64,000 bases of DNA, taken from the NCBI RefSeq assembly GCF_014205155.1, contig NZ_JACHMX010000001.1, positions 9,161,931 to 9,225,930 on the forward strand, written 5' to 3'. The notes beneath the pieces are model-generated. The model did no database searches and was not told where the DNA came from. It worked only from the letters and a program-made list of their open reading frames with translations. This DNA is from Amycolatopsis umgeniensis. GTDB taxonomy: Bacteria > Actinomycetota > Actinomycetes > Mycobacteriales > Pseudonocardiaceae. The translations under genes were made by a program, and so were the position numbers. The first letter of the stretch is position 1, and the number at the start of each line of letters is the position of its first letter. Positions 59,424 through 64,000 of the stretch are shown here, in pieces.

Positions 59424-61602
59424 CTACGACTCCTCGAGGAGGTCCTCGATCTGGATGGGAATGTGCCGGACCCGGATTCCGGTGGCGTTGTGGACGGCGT
59501 TCGCCACGGCCGCCGCCATGCCGACGGTGCCGATCTCGCCGAGCCCTTTCGCCCCGACCGCGTTGTGCAGGGTGTCCGGATACTCGACGAAGTGGACGTC
59601 GACCTCGGGGATGTCCGCGTTCACCGGGATCAGGTAACTCGCGAAGTCACCGTTGGCGAAGCGTCCGTTGGCCTCGATCTCCAGCCCCTCGTGCAAGGCG
59701 GCCGAAACGCCCCAGATCATGCCTCCGATGATCTGGCTCCGAGCCGCCGTCGGGTTGATGATCCGGCCGGAGTCGAATACGCCGAGCATGCGGGACACCC
59801 GGATCTCGCGGGTCCACTTGTGCACGCGGACCTCGCAGAACTGGGCGCCGAACGAGCTGAACGAGTGCTTTGTCAGCTCTTCGCCGGGTGCCGACGAGCC
59901 GGTCACGGAGAGCGATGGGAGTTCCAAGGCGCGCAGCACTTCGCCGAAGGTCATCGTCCGGCCTCCGGCCAGCACCTGGCCGTCCGCGTAGGAGACGTCC
60001 ATGCCGTCGAACGGCGCGCCCGGAGCGGCCGCCAGCTTCAGGAGGTCGTCGATCGCCTTGGCGGCGGCGATCATGATGGCCGTCCCCGCGCTCGCGGTGG
60101 CCGTCGAGCCGCCCGACATGCCGCCGGGCGGCAGCGCGGAGTCGCCGAGCTTCGGCACGACGCGGTCCGGCGAGATGTCCAGCGATTCCCCGCCGACCAG
60201 CGAAAGCACGGTCAGCAGGCCCGTTCCCGGGTCCGCGCCGCTGGTGGCGACGACGGCCCGTGTCATCGGGCCGCAAGGTGATCTCGATGGTGGCCGGGAA
60301 CCGCAGCGCGGGGAACATCGCGGTCGCCGTGCCGATACCCACCAGCCAGTCCCCGTCGGTCCGCCCCTGGGGCGAGCGCTCCGACCAGCCGAACCGGGCG
60401 GCGCCGACGCGGAAGCATTCGTCGAGGTGCTTGCTCGACCACTGCAGATCCTTGCCGGGCGGCGCTGTCGAGTTGTTCCGCTGCCGCAGCTCGATCGGAT
60501 CCATGTTCAGCGCGACCGCGAGTTCGTCGATCGCGCTTTCCAGCGCGAAAGATCCGGGTGCCTCGCCCGGCGCCCGCATGAACGTGGTCGGCGGGATGTT
60601 CAGCGGCACCATCTTCTGGCTGATGGCCAGATTCCGGGTGGCGTACCACTCCCGTGAAGTGCCGTGCGACGTCGGCTCGACGAACGACCGGTCGACGGGC
60701 GTGCTGCACCAGGAGTCGTGGCGCAACGCGTTGAGGGTGCCGTCGTGTTCCGCGCCGAGGGCGATCTTCTGCACGGTGGCGGCGCGGCCGGCCGTGGCCG
60801 TGAAGACCTGCTCCCGGCTGAGCGCGGCCTTGACCGGCCTGTCGAGGGCCCTCGCCGCCGCCGCTGCCAGGAACGCCGGCGTGGACGTGCGACCCTTGCC
60901 GCCGAACGCCCCGCCCACGAACGGGTTCACCGCGTGCACCCGGGACTGTTCCGTGTCGAGCGCGCCTGCCAGCTCCACCGCCTGGAGATCGGATCCCTGG
61001 TTTCCACTGTGGATCGTCAGACCGTCGGGACCCCACACCGCGACCGCGGAATGCGGTTCCATCGCGGCGTGGTTCTGGGTCGCGGTGGTGTACGTGGCTT
61101 CGACGACCACCGGGCTCGCGGCCAGCGCGTCCTCGATGGACTCGACGTCGGGAGCGAGGACCGCGAGCGACGGCGGCGAACCGTCCCTCGCGGCCGGTGC
61201 GTCTTCGGCCGAGGCGAGGCCGTCCTGCAGCGAAGTCAGGGCAGGCCGGGCCTGGTAGGAGACCTCGACGAGCATCGCCGCGTCACGCGCCTGCTCGTAG
61301 GTCTCCGCCACCACGAAGCCGATCGGCTGCCCGTAGTAGGCGACTTCCTTGTCCTGCAAAGGAACCCATGTCTCGCCCATGAACATCGTGACGGGGGCGT
61401 TCAGCTCCAGCGGATCGAACGGCGTGTACACGGCGATCACGCCCGGAGCGCCCTTCGCCGCCGTGACCTCCATCGCCTCGATCTCGCCGTTGGCGATCGA
61501 ACTGGTCACGACATAGCCGTGGGCCATTCCGGGGAAGTGGTGGTCCGCCCCGTATGCGGCCTGGCCGGTGACCTTCAGCGGTCCGTCCACCCGGGTGGTC
61601 AT
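59424..61602 (-). pseudogene. molybdenum-cofactor subunit of aldehyde oxidoreductase (PaoC/YagR-like), frameshifted
   Basis: Large subunit of a xanthine-oxidase-family hydroxylase. The first frame starts at ATG 61602 (TTRVDGPLKVTGQAAYGAD) and shows PFVGGAFGGKG, FMRAPGEAPGSFALES and WLVGIGTATAMFPA up to TLRPDD near 60263. The protein continues only in another frame, from RAVVATSGADPGTGLLTV to the stop at 59424, including GGSTATASAG and the active-site Glu in GAKGLGEIG. Both halves are intact; only the frame changes, at GATGACACGGGCCGTC. One extra base, or loss of five from a GGGCC repeat, would explain it. Either a recent mutation or a sequencing error. Overlaps the FAD-subunit gene by TGATG-type coupling. 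Confidence 0.85.
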
Positions 61603-62561
61603 CAGCGGCTCCCCTCGGTCAGTTCGAGCAGCGCGCGGACGATGGTCCGTCGCAGCAAGGACGGTTTGAATCCGTTCGCGGACAGCGGGCGTGCGCCTTC
61701 CGCGGCGAGCGCCGCGGCGTCCTCGAAGGTGGCGACTGTCGCGGGCGCGCCGCGCAAGGCCGCCTCGACCTCGGGCAGCCGCCACGGCACGGTGGCCACG
61801 CCACCCGCCGCGACCCTGGCGTCGACGATCCGCGAGTCCTGGACGTGCAGCGCGACCGCGGCTGAGCACAGCGCGAACTCGTAGGACTGCCTGTCCCGCA
61901 CCTTGACGTAGGTGGAGTTCGAGGCCCAGTCCAGCTTGGGGACCACGACCTCGGCGATCAATTCACCGGGACGCAGGTCGTTCTCCAGCTCGGGGGTTTC
62001 CCCAGGCTGGTGATAGAACGAGCCGAGTTCGACGGTGCGGGAACCGGTGGCGCTCACCAGCCGGAGCCGGGCGTCGAGGGCGACCAGCGCGACGGCCACG
62101 TCGCTGGCGTGGGTCGCCACGCACGAGTCGCTCGTGCCCAGTACGGCGTGCATGCGGTTGGCGCCCGAGATCGCCGGGCAGCCGCTGCCGGGATCCCGCC
62201 GGTTGCACGGCATGGCGACGTCCCGGAAGTACGAGCAGCGAGTGCGCTGCATCAGGTTCCCGCCGATACTGGCCATGTTCCGGATCTGCTGGGAGGCGCT
62301 GAGCAGCAGAGCACGGGAGATCGCGGGAGGAACGCCGGGGTGTCCGGCGATGTCGCTCATCCGCTCCAGTGCGCCGATCCGCAGGCCGTCGGCGGTGTCG
62401 ATGCCGCGTAACGGCACCGCGTTGATGTCCAGAACGTGTTCCGGTGTCAGGACATTGAGTTTCATCAGGTCGACGAGTGTGGTCCCGCCCGCCAGGAACG
62501 TGCCGGACGAGGCGACAGCGGCCTCGACGGTCTCGGGTGCGATCAGCTCAAAGGGACGCAT
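61602..62561 (-). CDS. FAD/[4Fe-4S] subunit of molybdenum aldehyde oxidoreductase (PaoB/YagS-like)
   Basis: 319 aa. FAD-binding motifs [13 protein letters not shown] at 22-34 and [21 protein letters not shown], with the C-terminal CO-dehydrogenase flavoprotein domain (about 175-315). Four cysteines at 109, 119, 128 and 147 ([23 protein letters not shown]) are the extra [4Fe-4S] ligands found in PaoB/YagS and 4-hydroxybenzoyl-CoA reductase types but not in plain xanthine dehydrogenase. This points to aldehyde oxidation as the activity. ATG 62561 overlaps the Fe-S gene by 14 bases. Confidence 0.9.
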   Translation of the reverse strand: MRPFELIAPETVEAAVASSGTFLAGGTTLVDLMKLNVLTPEHVLDINAVPLRGIDTADGLRIGALERMSDIAGHPGVPPAISRALLLSASQQIRNMASIGGNLMQRTRCSYFRDVAMPCNRRDPGSGCPAISGANRMHAVLGTSDSCVATHASDVAVALVALDARLRLVSATGSRTVELGSFYHQPGETPELENDLRPGELIAEVVVPKLDWASNSTYVKVRDRQSYEFALCSAAVALHVQDSRIVDARVAAGGVATVPWRLPEVEAALRGAPATVATFEDAAALAAEGARPLSANGFKPSLLRRTIVRALLELTEGSR

Positions 62562-63000
62562 CGGCCCGCCTCGCCTGCTCGACAGCCGCGATGATGTTCG
62601 GGTACGCGGCGCAGCGGCAAAGGTTGCCGGACATGAACTCGCGGACGTCCTGGACATCCTGTTCGACGGCGGCGACCGCCGACATGATCTGCCCGGACGT
62701 GCAGAATCCGCACTGCAGGGCGTCCTGATCGACGAAGGCCTGCTGGACCGGATGCAGTCCATCCACTGTGGACAGTGCTTCGACGGTGGTCACCGGCTTC
62801 TTCACGGTGGCGGCCAAGGTGAGGCAGGAGAGCACCGGGCGTCCGTCGACGTGCACCGTGCACGCGCCGCACTGCCCCCGGTCACAGCCCTTCTTCGGGC
62901 CCGTGACGGCGAGCCGCTCCCGCAGCGCGTCCAGCAAGGTCACCCCGGGATCGACACTCAGGTGTTCCGTTCTGCCGTTGACTTCGAGTGAGATGTCCAC
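62548..63000 (-). CDS. [2Fe-2S] subunit of molybdenum aldehyde oxidoreductase (PaoA/YagT-like)
   Basis: 150 aa from GTG 63000. N-terminal plant-type ferredoxin domain with Cys39, Cys44, Cys47 and Cys59 ([16 protein letters not shown]), C-terminal helical domain with Cys97, Cys100, Cys128 and Cys130 ([14 protein letters not shown]). These hold the two clusters that pass electrons from the molybdenum site to FAD. Unlike E. coli PaoA it has no Tat signal peptide, so the complex is cytosolic. First gene of the three-gene operon; regulated presumably by the divergent TetR. Confidence 0.92.
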   Translation of the reverse strand: MDISLEVNGRTEHLSVDPGVTLLDALRERLAVTGPKKGCDRGQCGACTVHVDGRPVLSCLTLAATVKKPVTTVEALSTVDGLHPVQQAFVDQDALQCGFCTSGQIMSAVAAVEQDVQDVREFMSGNLCRCAAYPNIIAAVEQARRADASL

Positions 63001-63081
63001 TGGATCTCTTTCCGCAGATCGTCGGGGTCGAGCGCCCGACGGCGTAGGTTGAGGTGGTGGGAGACTGTCCGAGATGTGAAC

Positions 63082-63129
63082 CGGATATTCATCCGCTTCG
63101 ATTTTCAAGCTAGCGGATTACAATCCGCT
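63082..63129. promoter_or_regulatory. paired palindromes between aldehyde oxidoreductase operon and TetR gene
   Basis: AGCGGATT-AC-AATCCGCT (63112-63129) is a perfect 18-bp palindrome. Thirty bases before it CGGAT-ATTC-ATCCG (63082-63095) is a second with the same CGGAT/ATCCG half-sites. Both lie in the 222-base divergent promoter region. They are the best candidate operators for the TetR protein at 63223. Confidence 0.7.
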
Positions 63130-63222
63130 TGGCAATGTCGATGCTCTTCCCTGGAGTCGCTCCAGGTCGCTCGAGTCCTCGGCTACATTCACGACGGACG
63201 GGTTCGGCGAACGGGAGGGACG

Positions 63223-63822
63223 ATGACGACGGGATCGGTCAATCCCCGGCGTGCGGACACCCGGCGCAACCACGAGCGCATCCTCGTCGCCGCGGCGAAG
63301 TCGCTGGCCGGGTCGGGCGAGGTCTCGTTCAACGCCATCGCGAAGCAGGCCGAGGTCGGCGTCGGCACCGTGTACCGGCACTTCCCGACCCCCGAAGCCC
63401 TGATCCTGGCGGTCTACCAGCGCGAGGTGCGCCAGCTCGTCGACGTCGTGCCGAGCCTGATCGATCAGTACGCCCCGGAACAGGCCTTCCGCGTGTGGAC
63501 GACCGACCACCTTGCCCACTACATGATGACCAAGCGCGGTCTGGCCGACGCCCTACGCGCCGCGACGGCCTCCCGCGGGGAACTCCCCGCCGGGGCCTAC
63601 GAGGCCATGGTCGGCGCGGTTTCCGTGCTGCTGAAAGCCAACGTCGCCGCCGGCACCGTCCGCCCGGACCTGAAGCCCGAGACAGTGCTTCGCAGCCTGG
63701 GCGGCCTGCTGTACCTCGACCCGAACGGCGAATGGCGGCGCGACGTCGCGAGTCTCGTCGACCTGCTGTGGCGTGGGATGAGCGCTTGCCAGGGATGTCT
63801 CAAGGCCGCGGAACGTCCCTGA
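63223..63822 (+). CDS. TetR family regulator
   Basis: 199-aa repressor. HTH at about 12-60: [55 protein letters not shown] in parts, an SbtR-like TetR family pattern, then a helical ligand domain. ATG 63223 follows GGGAGGGA. It is divergent from the molybdenum aldehyde oxidoreductase operon with two matching palindromes between, so it most likely represses that operon and itself; the inducer may be an aldehyde. The 3' end overlaps the convergent gene at the window edge by 23 bases. Confidence 0.92.
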   Translation: MTTGSVNPRRADTRRNHERILVAAAKSLAGSGEVSFNAIAKQAEVGVGTVYRHFPTPEALILAVYQREVRQLVDVVPSLIDQYAPEQAFRVWTTDHLAHYMMTKRGLADALRAATASRGELPAGAYEAMVGAVSVLLKANVAAGTVRPDLKPETVLRSLGGLLYLDPNGEWRRDVASLVDLLWRGMSACQGCLKAAERP

Positions 63823-64000
63823 GTCTCGCGATGTGCTCCTGCAGCGACACAACGTCCATGCGCCCCCGGCTGACGGCCTCGATCCCCTGCACGGCGGCGG
63901 CCAACCCCCGGACAGTCGTGAAGAACGGGATTCCACGAGCAGCCGCCGCGACGCGAATCTCGTGCCCGGCCTGGGCGTCGACGACCAAGACGACCTCCCC
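63800..64000 (-). CDS. carB: carbamoyl-phosphate synthase large subunit-like protein, C-terminal end (partial)
   Basis: The last 66 codons of a gene that enters from the right edge. They match the methylglyoxal-synthase-like allosteric domain of Car[31 protein letters not shown] and [12 protein letters not shown] in parts. The segment just before, [16 protein letters not shown], is shorter than the usual N-T-P-x-G...R-x-D-G-Y-E-I-R loop, so the effector or phosphate-binding loop is reduced. This suggests a secondary copy rather than the pyrimidine/arginine housekeeping enzyme, but only the end is visible. Confidence 0.72.
   Translation of the reverse strand, partial: GEVVLVVDAQAGHEIRVAAAARGIPFFTTVRGLAAAVQGIEAVSRGRMDVVSLQEHIARLRDVPRP

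Noticed and set aside
59424..61602. Reading the molybdenum subunit as two separate genes
   Set aside because: The second half begins in the middle of a domain, without ribosome site, and the two halves together equal one normal subunit.

Overview
This 64-kb window is high-GC actinobacterial chromosome. The SARP/NB-ARC/TPR regulator, EspG-like protein, sigma factor carrying a DUF742 domain, many secreted proteins with alanine-rich signal peptides, HxlR/TetR/MarR regulators and an actinomycete-type graspetide cluster all suggest Pseudonocardiales, most likely Amycolatopsis or a close relative (inference). No rRNA, tRNA, CRISPR array or recognisable transposase was seen.

Layout. 1-8.4 kb: a truncated MHS transporter, an MFS exporter divergent from a LysR regulator, two small secreted proteins, and a 1005-aa SARP-like regulator divergent from a winged-helix protein. 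8.4-11.3 kb: a small secreted protein, then a lipoprotein, an EspG-like protein and a SUFU-domain protein on the same strand, followed by an intergenic element with two perfect compound palindromes inside imperfect terminal inverted repeats. 11.3-15.5 kb: a compact graspetide (ATP-grasp RiPP) cluster of precursor, ATP-grasp ligase and PIMT-like methyltransferase, divergent from an unusual fusion of a helix-turn-helix regulator with a complete peptide deformylase domain.

15.5-34.6 kb: one uninterrupted seven-gene minus-strand operon of about 19 kb. It encodes two trypsin-like proteases with a shared C-terminal module, a DUF6603-Kelch fusion of 1517 aa, a second Kelch propeller, and three large proteins of 1036, 1725 and 601 aa that I cannot assign. 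No member has a visible signal peptide. Overlapping start and stop codons show it is one transcription unit. This is the best candidate here for an undescribed system.

35-44 kb: a lipoprotein L,D-transpeptidase, a choice-of-anchor-P-like secreted protein, a two-gene unit of a papain-like protein and an ATP-grasp ligase, a MarR remnant, secreted proteins, a VOC protein and a sigma-70/DUF742 fusion. 44-58 kb: local regulator/enzyme pairs (TetR/FAD monooxygenase, HxlR/alpha-beta hydrolase, MarR/P450, NarL-type two-component system), several with palindromic sites, plus a secreted tripeptidyl aminopeptidase and a type-B carboxylesterase.

58-64 kb: a decayed GH114-like gene, a three-subunit PaoABC/YagTSR-like molybdenum aldehyde oxidoreductase operon whose large subunit is frameshifted, its divergent TetR regulator with two palindromes between them, and the C-terminal end of a carbamoyl-phosphate-synthase-large-subunit-like gene at the right edge.
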